Notes: generated by a model not told the origin, from the sequence alone. A DNA stretch of 64,000 nt from Winogradskyella marincola (GCF_029624125.1 NZ_JARSBN010000003.1:186001-250000); one strand, 5' to 3'. Shown: positions 44,022 to 54,713, counted from the first letter of the stretch. Program-made: numbers and translations.

Positions 44022-45242
44022 GTGGGTACTGATATTTTCTTATTAAACATTTCCGGACAAGATAAACCAGGCTTAACGTCATCTTTAACCAGTGTTTTAG
44101 CAGAATACGATGCTAAAATTCTAGATATAGGACAAGCCAATATTCACGACACGTTGTCTCTGGGAATGATGTTTGAGATAAAATCTGGAAAAAAATCAGC
44201 AGCTGTTCTTAAAGATTTATTGTTCAAAGCCTATGAATTAGGTATTACTGCAAAGTTTACACCAATATCATTAGATAATTATGAGCATTGGGTAAGTATG
44301 CAAGGTAAGGATCGTTATATCGTTACCATTTTAGGAGAAAAACTCAAAGCCGAGCAAATTTCTGAGGTCACCAAAGTCATTTCAGAAAAAAACCTGAATA
44401 TAGATTCTATTAAGCGTCTAACAGGTCGTACGTCTTTGGTTAAAGAAGAAGAATATCCAAGGGCTTCTATTCAATTATCAATACGAGGAAAGCTAAACGA
44501 TAAATCAGAGTTTACATCAAGATTTATGCAAATATCTCATGAGTTAGATGTAGATATTGCTTTTCAGGAAGATAGCATGTTTAGACGTAACCGTCGTTTG
44601 GTATGTTTTGATATGGATTCTACTTTAATTCAAACAGAAGTTATTGATGAGTTGGCTGAGCGTGCAGGAGTTGGTAATGAGGTTAAGGCGATAACAGAAT
44701 GTGCAATGCAAGGCGAAATAGATTTTCAGGAAAGTTTCAAAAAACGAATGAAACTTTTAGAAGGTTTAAGTGAAGATGTTTTAAAAGATATAGCAGAGAA
44801 TTTACCAATAACCAAAGGCGCAAGACGTCTAATAGATACGCTTCATAACTACGGTTATAAAACAGCAATTCTTTCTGGAGGTTTTACTTATTTCGGAAAA
44901 TATCTTCAAGAGAAATTAGATATCGATTTTGTTTTTGCCAACGAGTTAGAGATTAAAGATGGTGTGCTAACAGGAGGATATATAGGAGATATTGTAGATG
45001 GCAACAAAAAAGCAGAGTACCTTCAGTTGTTAGCCGACGATATGGGAATTGATATTGAGCAAACCATAGCAGTAGGAGATGGTGCTAATGATTTGCAAAT
45101 GCTTAATCTTGCTGGTTTAGGCATCGCCTTTCATGCCAAACCAAAAGTTAAGGATAGTGCTCAAAGTTCTATATCTAGTATTGGTTTAGATGGTGTGTTA
45201 TATTTGTTAGGTTACCATGATCGTCATATAGATCTGGTTTAA
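44022..45242 (+). CDS. serB: Phosphoserine phosphatase with ACT domains
   Basis: The 406-residue protein starts at GTG 44022, which gives the ACT-domain start GTDIFLLNISGQDKPGLTSSL. Two ACT-like regulatory domains (about 1-85 and 95-180) precede the HAD phosphatase domain. The latter has FDMDSTLIQTE (catalytic Asp) at about 200, ILSGGFTYF (motif II), and VGDGANDLQML (motif IV). It removes phosphate from O-phospho-L-serine, the last step of serine synthesis, and the ACT domains suggest serine feedback. serA and serC are 25 kb away. Confidence 0.95.
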   Translation: MGTDIFLLNISGQDKPGLTSSLTSVLAEYDAKILDIGQANIHDTLSLGMMFEIKSGKKSAAVLKDLLFKAYELGITAKFTPISLDNYEHWVSMQGKDRYIVTILGEKLKAEQISEVTKVISEKNLNIDSIKRLTGRTSLVKEEEYPRASIQLSIRGKLNDKSEFTSRFMQISHELDVDIAFQEDSMFRRNRRLVCFDMDSTLIQTEVIDELAERAGVGNEVKAITECAMQGEIDFQESFKKRMKLLEGLSEDVLKDIAENLPITKGARRLIDTLHNYGYKTAILSGGFTYFGKYLQEKLDIDFVFANELEIKDGVLTGGYIGDIVDGNKKAEYLQLLADDMGIDIEQTIAVGDGANDLQMLNLAGLGIAFHAKPKVKDSAQSSISSIGLDGVLYLLGYHDRHIDLV

Positions 45243-45364
45243 TTCCATTTAACTGTTAATTACACAGTTTATAAAAGAATCCTAAAGTCTTTTTACTTCA
45301 TATTAAATATGCTATTTTGGCATAGTATTCGTTATTGTAATTAGAAACGAGAAAAGATTAATGT

Positions 45365-48322
45365 ATGCGATATTTGTCCCTTATTTTTATAGCTTTTTGT
45401 GTTCAAATTAATTTTGCTCAAGAGGCAACTCCAAATCCATTGTTAACTAAAGATGCGACACTACAACAAAAATGGGTAGATAGTGTTTATAACGCTATGA
45501 CTTTGAAAGAGCGTGTAGGTCAGCTTTTTATGGTTCAGGTATTTTCAAAAAATGATGGAAAGGCCAATAGCAAAATTGTTGATTTAATAAAAAATGAACA
45601 CATTGGAGGTGTTATTTATTCAACTGGAGGGCCACACAGACAAGCCAAACTAAATAACCTTTTACAGGCAGCATCAAAAGTACCATTATTGGTAGGTATG
45701 GATGCAGAATGGGGTTTGAGTATGCGTTTAGATTCTACGTATGCGTTTCCTTGGAATATGACACTTGGCGCCATAACTAATGATAGTTTGGTAGAGCAAA
45801 CCGGAAGACAAATAGGTGAGCACTGCAAACGTTTAGGTGTGCATTTCAATTTTGCACCTGTTGTAGATATTAATACCAATCCTAAAAATCCAATTATAGG
45901 TAACCGTTCTTTTGGTGAGGATAGAGACAATGTCACAGCAAAAGGATTAGCTTTTATGAATGGTATGCAAAGTGCTGGTGTATTGGCTAACGCTAAGCAT
46001 TTTCCTGGACATGGTGATACCGAAGATGATTCGCACAAAACCTTGCCAACAGTATCTTTTAGCGAAAAACGAATAGATTCTATTGAGTTGTATCCATACA
46101 GAAAACTCATTAAAGAAGGCTTATCTAGCGTTATGGTTGCCCATCTTAACATTCCAAGTTTAGAAAAACGAAGAGGCTTTCCTTCATCTTTATCTAAGCA
46201 TATTGTAACTGATATTCTTAAAGGTGAGTTAGGTTTTAAAGGTTTAATTTTTACTGATGCATTAACCATGAAAGGTGCTGCTGATTATGTAGAAAAAAAC
46301 CTTGATGGCATTTCTACAAGTACATTTTCAAAAGGAGGCGAGATAGATTTAATGGCGTTTTTAGCAGGTAATGATGTACTCTTAATGTCTGAAAATCCTG
46401 AAAAAGGTATAGAAAGAATTATTGAAGCTTTTGAAGCCAATAAAATTACAGAAGAGCGTTTATCGCATTCAGTTAAAAAAATCCTTATGGCTAAGTATAA
46501 GGTAGGACTGCATAATTATTCTCCAGTTGGGTTGTATAATCTAGGTAATGATTTAAACAGACTTAAAGACGATTTGCTTTACGAAAGCCTGATGGAAAAT
46601 GCTATAACAGTAGTACAAAACAAAGACGAAGTATTACCTCTAAGAAATCTGCAAACCAAAAATATTGCCTATGTAGAATTAGGAGATGATAGTGGTTCTG
46701 CATTTTATGACGAATTAAAAAAATACACCAAAGTTCATCATATTCAAGGTGAGAAATTAGATGAGATCATTACTAAATTACATAATTACAATACAGTAAT
46801 TGTAGGGTTTCATAAGTCTAATGCTAACCCTTGGAAAGCTTATGAATTTTCACAAAAAGAGCTAGCATGGCTGTATGAAATTTCAAGGAACACTACAGTA
46901 ATATTAGATGTGTTTGCAAGACCTTATGCGTTGAATGATTTGCGTTCAGTAGAGAACATTGAAGCCATTGTAATGAGTTATCAGAATAGTGATATTGCAC
47001 AACAAAAATCAGCACAGCTCATCTTTGGAGGTATTGATGCAAAAGGAACATTGCCAGTTAGTGCAGGAGAGTTTTTTCCGGTAGGTACAGGCATACCTTA
47101 CAATTCAATTTTAAGTCTTAGTTATGGTTTGCCAGAGCGAGTTGGTATGGACTCAGAACGATTAAGCAAGATCGATTCTGTGGCTCATCATGCAGTTAAT
47201 AACAATATGACACCTGGTATTCAACTTTTGGTAGCAAGAAGAGGAAAGGTGATTTACAATAAGAATTTTGGATATCATACCTATTCCAAAAAAAATAAAG
47301 TAGATTTTGATGATGTGTACGATGTTGCATCTTTAACAAAGATACTTGCAACGCTTCCTATACTTATGGAACTTGAGCAGCAAGGCTCAGTATCTTTAGA
47401 GTCTAAATTGGGAGATTTGCTTCCGGAATACAAAAATTCGAATAAGAAAAACATCACATTAAAAAAGATGTTATCGCATTACGCGCAGTTAAAGCCATGG
47501 ATTCCTTTTTATTATGCAACACTAGATTCTGTAACTAAAAAACCAGATCCAAAGTATTATAGAACAAAGCCTTCTGGCGATTTTAATGTTGAAGTTACTA
47601 ATACGCTTTACATGCGTAGTGATTATCAAGATTCAATTCAAAAAATCATAAGGGAAAGCGATTTGTTGTCTCGTCTTCGTTATCGTTATAGCGATTTACC
47701 GTATTACATTCTTAAAAATTATCTTGAAGGTTTCTACGATAAATCTTTACAAGAAATCACTCAAGATCGTTTTTATAAATCGCTTGGTGCAAATTATACA
47801 ACATATAATCCCAGAAAAGTCTTTAGTCTAAAAGACATTGTACCAACAGAAGAGGATAATTATTACAGGTATAAGCAAGTGCATGGCTATGTGCACGATA
47901 TGGGAGCTGCCATGCAAGGAGGTATTGGTGGCCACGCAGGAATTTTTAGTAATGCCAATGATGTTGCTAAGATTATGCAGATGTACTTGCAAAAAGGGTT
48001 TTATGGAGGCAAGCGTTATTTTAAATCCGAAACTATAGATAAGTTTAATACTTGTTACTATTGCGAAAGTGATAATAGGAGAGGTATAGGTTTCGATAAG
48101 CCTCAACTGGGAGAAGAAGGTCCTACTTGCGGTTGTATATCAATGACCAGTTTTGGGCATTCAGGATTTACAGGTACTTATGCTTGGGCAGATCCAGAAG
48201 AAGAAATCGTTTATGTATTTTTAGCTAACAGAACATATCCGGAGGCTGGTAAAAACCTATTACTCAGAGAGAACATAAGAACAGAAATTCAACGACTCAT
48301 TTACGAAGCTATCATTGATTAA
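45365..48322 (+). CDS. GH3 beta-N-acetylglucosaminidase fused to a beta-lactamase-type serine hydrolase
   Basis: The 985-residue protein has a signal peptide (about 1-18, NFAQ). A GH3 domain (about 35-400) has the catalytic KHFPGHGDTEDDSHKTLP loop and nucleophile-type D in GLIFTDALTMKGAADY, as in NagZ. A middle GH3 C-terminal domain follows. Then comes a serine hydrolase domain (about 600-985) with SLTK (SxxK), YSD in RYRYSDLPYY (YxN-like), and HSGFTG near the C-terminus (KTG-like). The fusion is common in Bacteroidota. It may combine glucosaminidase and peptidase or esterase steps of cell-wall recycling in the periplasm. Confidence 0.93.
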   Translation: MRYLSLIFIAFCVQINFAQEATPNPLLTKDATLQQKWVDSVYNAMTLKERVGQLFMVQVFSKNDGKANSKIVDLIKNEHIGGVIYSTGGPHRQAKLNNLLQAASKVPLLVGMDAEWGLSMRLDSTYAFPWNMTLGAITNDSLVEQTGRQIGEHCKRLGVHFNFAPVVDINTNPKNPIIGNRSFGEDRDNVTAKGLAFMNGMQSAGVLANAKHFPGHGDTEDDSHKTLPTVSFSEKRIDSIELYPYRKLIKEGLSSVMVAHLNIPSLEKRRGFPSSLSKHIVTDILKGELGFKGLIFTDALTMKGAADYVEKNLDGISTSTFSKGGEIDLMAFLAGNDVLLMSENPEKGIERIIEAFEANKITEERLSHSVKKILMAKYKVGLHNYSPVGLYNLGNDLNRLKDDLLYESLMENAITVVQNKDEVLPLRNLQTKNIAYVELGDDSGSAFYDELKKYTKVHHIQGEKLDEIITKLHNYNTVIVGFHKSNANPWKAYEFSQKELAWLYEISRNTTVILDVFARPYALNDLRSVENIEAIVMSYQNSDIAQQKSAQLIFGGIDAKGTLPVSAGEFFPVGTGIPYNSILSLSYGLPERVGMDSERLSKIDSVAHHAVNNNMTPGIQLLVARRGKVIYNKNFGYHTYSKKNKVDFDDVYDVASLTKILATLPILMELEQQGSVSLESKLGDLLPEYKNSNKKNITLKKMLSHYAQLKPWIPFYYATLDSVTKKPDPKYYRTKPSGDFNVEVTNTLYMRSDYQDSIQKIIRESDLLSRLRYRYSDLPYYILKNYLEGFYDKSLQEITQDRFYKSLGANYTTYNPRKVFSLKDIVPTEEDNYYRYKQVHGYVHDMGAAMQGGIGGHAGIFSNANDVAKIMQMYLQKGFYGGKRYFKSETIDKFNTCYYCESDNRRGIGFDKPQLGEEGPTCGCISMTSFGHSGFTGTYAWADPEEEIVYVFLANRTYPEAGKNLLLRENIRTEIQRLIYEAIID

Positions 48323-48460
48323 GCTCATAAGTTAAAAAGTGCTAAATGTTACCATGTAAAACTTCAAATCAGCTAACTTTAACACGTGCAAATGCGTTGT
48401 AAGGATTTAAATAAATTAAAGACTTTATATGTGTTAACTTTAATCATTGAAAAGTTTTAA

Positions 48461-49600
48461 ATGAAAATAGGAATTGTTTGTTACCCAACATTTGGTGGTA
48501 GTGGTGTAGTAGCCACAGAATTAGGTTTAGAACTCTCTAAACGAGGACACGAAATTCACTTTATAACCTATAGTCAGCCAGTACGTTTAGAATTGTTGAG
48601 TAACAATGTGCATTTTCACGAAGTACACGTGCCAGAGTACCCTTTATTTCATTATCAACCTTATGAGCTGGCATTATCTAGTAAGCTCGTGGATATGGTG
48701 CAGCTTCATGGTATAGAATTGCTACACGTACACTATGCAATACCTCATGCGTATGCCGCATATATGGCGCAACAAATGCTTTTAGATAAAGGTATTATGG
48801 TGCCAATTGTTACAACGCTTCATGGTACAGATATTACACTTGTAGGAAGCCATCCGTTTTATAAACCAGCAGTAACTTTTAGTATTAATAAATCTGATGC
48901 AGTAACTTCTGTGTCTGAAAGTTTGAAGAAAGATACTATGCGTCTTTTTGATATTAAAAAAGATATTTATGTGGTTCCAAATTTTATAGATTTAGATAAG
49001 CATGTAAATGAGTTTACGGACTGTCAGCGTGCTATGATGGCAGAAGACGATGAGTTTATTATTACGCATATAAGTAACATGCGTGAAGTAAAACAAATTC
49101 CAGATGTAGTAAAGATTTTCTATAACATACAGAAAGCGTTACCAGCGAAATTAATGTTGGTAGGTGAAGGACCAGAAAAAAAGAAAGCAGAAATACTTGT
49201 TGAAGAACTAGGAATAGGAGATAAGGTAGTTTTCTTTGGTAACAGCAATCAAATAGATAGAATACTATGTTTTAGTGATTTGTTTTTGCTACCATCACAA
49301 ACCGAAAGTTTTGGTCTTGCTGCTTTAGAAGCCATGGCAAGTGGAGTGCCAGTTATATCTACCAATACTGGTGGATTGCCAGAGGTTAATACAGATGGTT
49401 ACTCGGGCTATTTAAGCGATGTTAATGCTGTGGCAGATATGTCTGCTAATGCCATTAAGATTCTTAAAGATGCAGCTACCTTGAAGACTTTTAAAGCCAA
49501 TGCTAAAGCACAGTCTAAGAAGTTTGATATACATAACATTGTGCCACAATACGAAGCAATATATCAAGAAACCTTAAATAAGTTTTTGGTATCTAATTAA
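48461..49600 (+). CDS. bshA: N-acetyl-alpha-D-glucosaminyl L-malate synthase
   Basis: The 379-residue GT4 glycosyltransferase joins UDP-GlcNAc to L-malate, the first step of bacillithiol synthesis. The N-terminal MKIGIVCYPTFGGSGVVATELG, the TTLHGTDITLVG segment, and the C-terminal QTESFGLAALEAMASGVPVISTNTGGLPEV (with the catalytic Glu pair) are the features of BshA. The length is right. No bshB or bshC is in the window. Confidence 0.93.
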   Translation: MKIGIVCYPTFGGSGVVATELGLELSKRGHEIHFITYSQPVRLELLSNNVHFHEVHVPEYPLFHYQPYELALSSKLVDMVQLHGIELLHVHYAIPHAYAAYMAQQMLLDKGIMVPIVTTLHGTDITLVGSHPFYKPAVTFSINKSDAVTSVSESLKKDTMRLFDIKKDIYVVPNFIDLDKHVNEFTDCQRAMMAEDDEFIITHISNMREVKQIPDVVKIFYNIQKALPAKLMLVGEGPEKKKAEILVEELGIGDKVVFFGNSNQIDRILCFSDLFLLPSQTESFGLAALEAMASGVPVISTNTGGLPEVNTDGYSGYLSDVNAVADMSANAIKILKDAATLKTFKANAKAQSKKFDIHNIVPQYEAIYQETLNKFLVSN

Positions 49601-49943
49601 ACCAAACAGCATAGCGTGCTCTGCGCAACTCTAAAGCAATTTCCTTTTCGGCAATAAGCGCGTCTTTTCGAGTTAAAAAAGGATCTATATGATTGTAAAG
49701 GCTTGGTCTAAGATACAAGCCGTATTTTTCTACAATGTTAGACGATAATTTGTATCCTTTTTTGTTTCTATAACCTGTTTTGTGTTGTTCAAAACGTTCT
49801 TTAGGGCTTTTACTAGTCATGCCAACATACAAACACTCTAAAACACCATTGTATTGTGGATTTGCTGTTCTAAACTTTGCATTTTCATTAAAAACACGTT
49901 TAGAGAGTTCTACAACATAAATTCGATATAGTGTTTTTGGCAT
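49593..49943 (-). CDS. GIY-YIG-like nuclease-domain protein
   Basis: The 116-residue protein has LYRIYVVELSK (a GIY-like strand) followed by CLYVGMTSKSPKERFEQHKTGYR, which resembles the YIG strand and the conserved arginine of GIY-YIG proteins. The family is often misnamed in databases. Substrate unknown. The 3' end overlaps bshA by 8 bp on the opposite strand. The DUF2200 gene lies immediately upstream. Confidence 0.75.
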   Translation of the reverse strand: MPKTLYRIYVVELSKRVFNENAKFRTANPQYNGVLECLYVGMTSKSPKERFEQHKTGYRNKKGYKLSSNIVEKYGLYLRPSLYNHIDPFLTRKDALIAEKEIALELRRARYAVWFN

Positions 49944-49961
49944 CTTACTGTAGAGATAACG

Positions 49962-50333
49962 TTAAGATGCACGTAGAATTTTTTCCATCTTACGACCTTT
50001 AGCTAATTCGTCAACCAATTTGTCTAAATATCTGCACTGACGCGTGGTGTTGTTGGTGATTTCTTCAACTCTGTATCCACATATAACACCTTTTATAAGA
50101 TGTGCATTTTCATTAAGGTTAGCATTTTCAAAAAAGTCTTTAAAGTTAACCTTCTGCTCAATGATATCACTAAGTTTGCTCTCATCATAACCTGTAAGCC
50201 ATTCTATCACTTCGTGTAATTCTTCCTTGGTTCTGCCTTTTTTTTCTACTTTGGTAATATAATGTGGATATACAGAAGCAAAACTCATATTGGCAATGCG
50301 TTCGTCGTGGTGGCTGGTATCTGATTTGCTCAT
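49962..50333 (-). CDS. DUF2200 protein
   Basis: The 123-residue protein matches the DUF2200 pattern: [36 protein letters not shown] and [10 protein letters not shown], ending [18 protein letters not shown]. It is a small cytoplasmic protein of unknown function. It ends 18 bp before the GIY-YIG-like gene and may share its transcript. Confidence 0.88.
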   Translation of the reverse strand: MSKSDTSHHDERIANMSFASVYPHYITKVEKKGRTKEELHEVIEWLTGYDESKLSDIIEQKVNFKDFFENANLNENAHLIKGVICGYRVEEITNNTTRQCRYLDKLVDELAKGRKMEKILRAS

Positions 50334-50387
50334 TTAATTAATTTTTTATTAAAGGTAATTAATTATATGTGTAGAAGAGTTTTATTT

Positions 50388-51107
50388 TTAGAGGTTATTG
50401 AATAATTCTGCTACTTCAAGTTCGCTTAAGCCAGAATTATATATTCTTACCTCATCAATAATACCTTTAAATGTATCACTTGGTAAACCTAATCTAGTGC
50501 CTATTAATAAAGGCTGATTATTTAGTGTTATGTTACCACTTATATTTTTGGTGACTTCAAGTTCTCCATTTACATACAATAACATTTTAGAATCCTTAAG
50601 TACTCCTGTAATCAGATACCATTCATTTGTTGTGTAGCCTTGTTTTCTGGCTTGATTAAATACTTGTCCGTTTTCTGTGGTTATCGAAAAGATAATATCA
50701 CCTGTAGCTGAAAATGAAATACCATAAGGTAAACGGCTTGGACCATTAGTAGCTGTGCCTTTTCTGATAACATGTTGCGTTTTTATTTCTTCAGGTTTTA
50801 CAAGTGCTGAGATTGTAAACTCATTAGACAGATTTAATACATTATCAGGACTTACTACTAATATAGTATCATCTATACCATCAAAGCTAAAAGCACTATT
50901 CTCATTGCCATCAATGTCAGGAGCTAAAGCAGCACCTTCAACCCAACCGTTCTGTTCAGCATTAATTTCATTTAGAGTATTGCCATTAAAGGGAAAATAT
51001 AAAACTAAATTTTCAGGGTATAATTCAGTGGTAGCATTATCATCATTTTTATCACAAGAGTTAAGTAATAAGAGTAGTAGTCCAAAAAGTAAATAAGAAT
51101 TTTTCAT
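50388..51107 (-). CDS. LamG-domain lipoprotein
   Basis: The 239-residue protein has a lipoprotein signal (MKNSYLLFGLLLLLLNSC). A concanavalin/LamG-like fold follows (about 35-235): LVLYFPFNGNTLNE, SAFSFDGIDDTILV, EFTISALVKPEE, KMLLYVNGELEV, FKGIIDEVRIYNSGLSELEVAELF. Such domains bind carbohydrates or proteins. It is transcribed alone. Confidence 0.88.
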   Translation of the reverse strand: MKNSYLLFGLLLLLLNSCDKNDDNATTELYPENLVLYFPFNGNTLNEINAEQNGWVEGAALAPDIDGNENSAFSFDGIDDTILVVSPDNVLNLSNEFTISALVKPEEIKTQHVIRKGTATNGPSRLPYGISFSATGDIIFSITTENGQVFNQARKQGYTTNEWYLITGVLKDSKMLLYVNGELEVTKNISGNITLNNQPLLIGTRLGLPSDTFKGIIDEVRIYNSGLSELEVAELFNNL

Positions 51108-51277
51108 GATTGATTAGTGTGGTTTTTTTATTGTCAAAATAACACAAAGATTGTACCAATTTGCTGTTTTTTTTAGCTTATGGCTATTTTACCACCAATT
51201 TAGATTACAAATTTATTTCCAGAAGCTAAGAGAGAATATATGAGCGTTAAACTTTATCGCTTTCAAGGTAACTTTAA

Positions 51278-52987
51278 TTAATTCACTTCATAAAAATCTA
51301 ACACACCATACTTGGTAAACTTTATTTGGTATGTTGCAGTCTTAAGCGACGTTTGGTTTTGAAGTTTCACTTCAACAATGTAGTCTTTGTTTTCTAGCGC
51401 ATTTTTTTCGGTGTTAATTTTTAGGTTAACACCACTAACAGAAGAAGAGCCTTTCGTCAATGCTAACTCACCTTCAATGTTTCTAAAAGCTATTAATGCG
51501 CTAGAGTGTGTGTTGGTTTCAATCTCTAAACTATAACTATTAACTTTTTCTCCAGTAGTATTATAGATCCAAGAGTTTTTACGTAAACGCACATCAATGA
51601 CATAGGTGTGTTTTGGATTAACGAGCTTTAAAGGATCTTTTAGGTTAGTCTTATCAAAAACTACTTTTAGAAGCTCTTCGTCATAGTCCCTTTTATAATC
51701 CATTAAGGTGTACGTGTCATTAAATTCTCGTTGCTCATGTTTTTGAATTAGACGTGAAGCATATATGTTATCAGCCTTTATACTATCAACAATATAGATG
51801 TACTTTTGAGAAGAATACGTATTATCATCAATTTCAAAAAGCTCTCCCTTATCAATAAAGTTAAGGTCTGTATTTTCTAGGGATTTGTTCTTTTTGTTGT
51901 CTTCATAGATAGAGCTAACCTCTCTATACTTCATCTTATCTATTTCATTTTTTATAATTGAAGGCGTAAAAGGCAAAAACATCACAATCGGAAAAATGAG
52001 AAAATACCAACCATATGCCATGCCTTTAGGTTTATTTTTCACAACCATAGTCTCAGACCATTCATCATGAAATCCGTCACCTTTTTCAGAAAAAACATAA
52101 GATAATAGATCTATAACAGGTATGGCTCTCGTAAGTGTACGTTTTAATATAGTATAGCTTTTATGGTCGTCACCTTTTACAATGACCTGAGTATTGGTAA
52201 GAAACTTTGAAGGACTTCTTAAAAACAGACGTTCTGTAATAAAGTATACCAAAACAATACCTATTACAACCAATGCATAACGAAAAAGGTACTCATCTAC
52301 AGGACCGTCTAGATTACCATTAAAAACACCAACTCTGGCTAGAGACATTAATATTGAACTGATTAGTAGCATAACTATAATTCTGGGAAAGCAGTCTATA
52401 AGGTAGTTCATAAAGCGCTGTCCACGACTTGCTAAAACAAATGTGGTTTCTTCCTTGGAGTTTAAAGTATAAGAGAGTTCGTCTTCAGTGTTTAATTTGG
52501 TTATAGTAGCATAATGAAATATAATTACCACTACAGCAATTACTTTGTAAGCTAAAAAGATTAGCCAGCTAGACAAAGGGAATTTATCCAATAAAAACAA
52601 ACGATACGCTAAGCCACTAAAAAAGCCTAAAACCATTAGTACTATACTAATAGATAAAAGGTAACGCAATAGTCTAGAATCCTTAAATTTACTAAAACGA
52701 AAAATTAAAGCAGCAGTTAAAATAAGTAGCGGGAAAATGATTTCTATTTTATAAAAAGCATTAGCATACAGATCAAAACGGATAATTCTAATCTCTCTTA
52801 AAAAATAAACAGCTGTATATAGATTAAGATCGAAAATATTAAAAGCATTCAATAAATGATTGAAGAAACTATCTGAGCTAACATCTGTTGGTCTAAACAA
52901 ATAGCTCCAAAAAATACTATACAAGCTTGTAATAGAGTAGAACCAGAATATGGTTTTGTGAGAAATATTTTTTAATAGCTTTTTCAT
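51278..52987 (-). CDS. RDD family membrane protein
   Basis: The 569-residue protein has several membrane segments in its N-terminal third, then an RDD-type region (about 188-310; RGQRFMNYLIDCFPRIIVMLLISSILM, and SPSKFLTNTQVIVKGDDHKSYTILKRTLTRAIPVIDLLSYVF). The C-terminal 220 residues form a soluble domain with a beta-rich end. RDD domains are often linked to ion or small-molecule transport but the function is unclear. The fusion with a long N-terminal membrane region is less usual. Confidence 0.8.
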   Translation of the reverse strand: MKKLLKNISHKTIFWFYSITSLYSIFWSYLFRPTDVSSDSFFNHLLNAFNIFDLNLYTAVYFLREIRIIRFDLYANAFYKIEIIFPLLILTAALIFRFSKFKDSRLLRYLLSISIVLMVLGFFSGLAYRLFLLDKFPLSSWLIFLAYKVIAVVVIIFHYATITKLNTEDELSYTLNSKEETTFVLASRGQRFMNYLIDCFPRIIVMLLISSILMSLARVGVFNGNLDGPVDEYLFRYALVVIGIVLVYFITERLFLRSPSKFLTNTQVIVKGDDHKSYTILKRTLTRAIPVIDLLSYVFSEKGDGFHDEWSETMVVKNKPKGMAYGWYFLIFPIVMFLPFTPSIIKNEIDKMKYREVSSIYEDNKKNKSLENTDLNFIDKGELFEIDDNTYSSQKYIYIVDSIKADNIYASRLIQKHEQREFNDTYTLMDYKRDYDEELLKVVFDKTNLKDPLKLVNPKHTYVIDVRLRKNSWIYNTTGEKVNSYSLEIETNTHSSALIAFRNIEGELALTKGSSSVSGVNLKINTEKNALENKDYIVEVKLQNQTSLKTATYQIKFTKYGVLDFYEVN

Positions 52988-53074
52988 TTAGAACATTATT
53001 GAATTATCAAAAATAGCTGTTTGATTTTTTGCTGTAAGATAAGAGAAATAACATCAATTACACTTTGGTAAGTG

Positions 53075-54523
53075 TCACTCCAAAAACTCCTTATAAATCT
53101 CATCATAGTAATAGAGTTCTTTTAACGGCTGTCCGTTATCATCAAAGATTTTGCTCCAGGTGTTTAGAGGTTCCCAAATGCAAGTCCCATTTCCACGGTC
53201 GTTTGGCAGGTTAAATACCATATCATTCACCTCTTTTTTAAAGGCGCTATATTCTACAACGTTAATATCTTTTTGGTAACGCTCTATAAGGTCTAGCATA
53301 TTGCTGTTAAGGTCGTCTAAGGTACAATGCCAAATCGGGTAGTAGGAGAGTCCTATAATGTCAAACTCAACACCACGCGCTATCATATTATCAAACCAAA
53401 AGGTAGTTTCTTCATTTTGGCCACCAAGCGCCAAATGCATCATTATTGTAGTATTGGCATCCACTTCTCTAACGGCTTCTGTACCCGCTTTTAATAATGC
53501 AGCAAGATTGTCTAAGTTAGATATGTGACCTTCTGGCCACACCATACCATGATTAATTTCATTGCCAATTTGCACCATATCTGGCATTGTGCCTTGATCT
53601 TTTAGTTGCGTGAGTACAGATTTGGTATAGTCCTTTAATGCACTTGTAAGCTCGTTAAACTCTAAACCTTCCCAAGCCTTTGGTTTAAACTGTTTTTGCG
53701 GATCTGCCCATGTGTCGCTATAATGAAAATCTAATAACAAATTGAGTCCAGCATCCTTAACGCGCTTTGCCATTTGCAAGGTATAATCCAGTCCACAAAA
53801 GCCTTTGTCTGGTGAGTAACCTTTTTCATTTTCAGGGTTTACAAAAACGCGTAAGCGTATGTAGTTAAAACCATGATCTTTTAAAATCTCAATAGCATTC
53901 CTTTCTATACCATCATCATGAAATTTAAGTCCTCTGGCTTCTAATTGCGGTAAAAAGGAAATGTCTGCACCCAGCATTTCTTGCTCAATTTTTGGACCTT
54001 GTGTGATTTGCTCCTTAGTTGGTCTTAGCAATTTTACATCCGCAGGTATGGTATGGATCTCATGAGAAGCTGGCCACAAACTATCTGTAGAAACTTTAAC
54101 CGTTATTTTGTCTGTAGTGTTGCCTGCTCTAAGCCATAACTTTTTTACACCATTACTGATGTTAGATTTCCAAACGGTAAGCGTATCAGACTTTAACACA
54201 GGTGCCAATTCTGTACTATCTATATCAATGATAGTAGCATCTCCTTTTACACTAATCTCAAAAGGTAGCGAAGCATCTTTTAGTTCCATGCCTAAGCTAT
54301 CAACTGTACTTATGCGTAACAACGATTGGTCTTTACCATTGGCAAGCATTGTGGTTTTGTAACTCGCAAATACAAGAGCGCTTGGCTTGCCTGTTTCTAC
54401 TTGATACCAGTCTGAGTAATCTTTTACAGGTGACTCAGTAACGGTTGGTGTGTCTTTGGGTTTGTTATTGCAAGAGATAAAAAAGACAAGAAGGAATATA
54501 CTTAGAACTATACTATATTTCAT
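53075..54523 (-). CDS. GH53 arabinogalactan endo-beta-1,4-galactanase
   Basis: The 482-residue lipoprotein (MKYSIVLSIFLLVFFISC) has an N-terminal beta-sandwich (about 35-165) and a GH53 TIM barrel (about 175-480). LGADISFLPQLE, IRLRVFVNPENE, LLLDFHYSDTWADPQKQ, the acid/base Glu in MVQIGNEINHGM, and the nucleophile Glu in NVVEYS are present. It cuts beta-1,4-galactan outside the cell. The ATG is only 20 bp from the end of cassette Y's repeat, so its promoter may lie in the cassette or be disrupted by it. Confidence 0.92.
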   Translation of the reverse strand: MKYSIVLSIFLLVFFISCNNKPKDTPTVTESPVKDYSDWYQVETGKPSALVFASYKTTMLANGKDQSLLRISTVDSLGMELKDASLPFEISVKGDATIIDIDSTELAPVLKSDTLTVWKSNISNGVKKLWLRAGNTTDKITVKVSTDSLWPASHEIHTIPADVKLLRPTKEQITQGPKIEQEMLGADISFLPQLEARGLKFHDDGIERNAIEILKDHGFNYIRLRVFVNPENEKGYSPDKGFCGLDYTLQMAKRVKDAGLNLLLDFHYSDTWADPQKQFKPKAWEGLEFNELTSALKDYTKSVLTQLKDQGTMPDMVQIGNEINHGMVWPEGHISNLDNLAALLKAGTEAVREVDANTTIMMHLALGGQNEETTFWFDNMIARGVEFDIIGLSYYPIWHCTLDDLNSNMLDLIERYQKDINVVEYSAFKKEVNDMVFNLPNDRGNGTCIWEPLNTWSKIFDDNGQPLKELYYYDEIYKEFLE

Positions 54524-54542
54524 TTTGGTTGGTTTTGGGGAA

Positions 54543-54683
54543 TTGCGCTTATCGGTTTTGTGTATGAGTAGTTGCGTGGGTTAGCATTTAACTTTGCAAG
54601 TACACACCAAACTGAAAATCCGCGAGGATTATTAGAAGTAGGCGAGAACAAGCAATCATTTATTGCCATTGTTGTATGCAGTT
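54543..54683 (-). repeat. attC-like repeat of cassette Y
   Basis: Read on the minus strand it starts AACTGCATACAACAATGG and ends CCGATAAGCGCAA. It is a homologue of the repeat at 6712-6852, including TGTACTTGCAAAGTT and AACCCACGCAAC, and also shares CTACTTCT with the repeat at 23768-23891. Confidence 0.75.
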
Positions 54684-54713
54684 TATTTTTTAGAGTTAAA
54701 TAAATCCATACTA

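Noticed and set aside
45616..46269. Long minus-strand frame inside the GH3 gene
   Set aside because: It is the antisense shadow of a well-supported glycosidase domain and has no recognisable motif.
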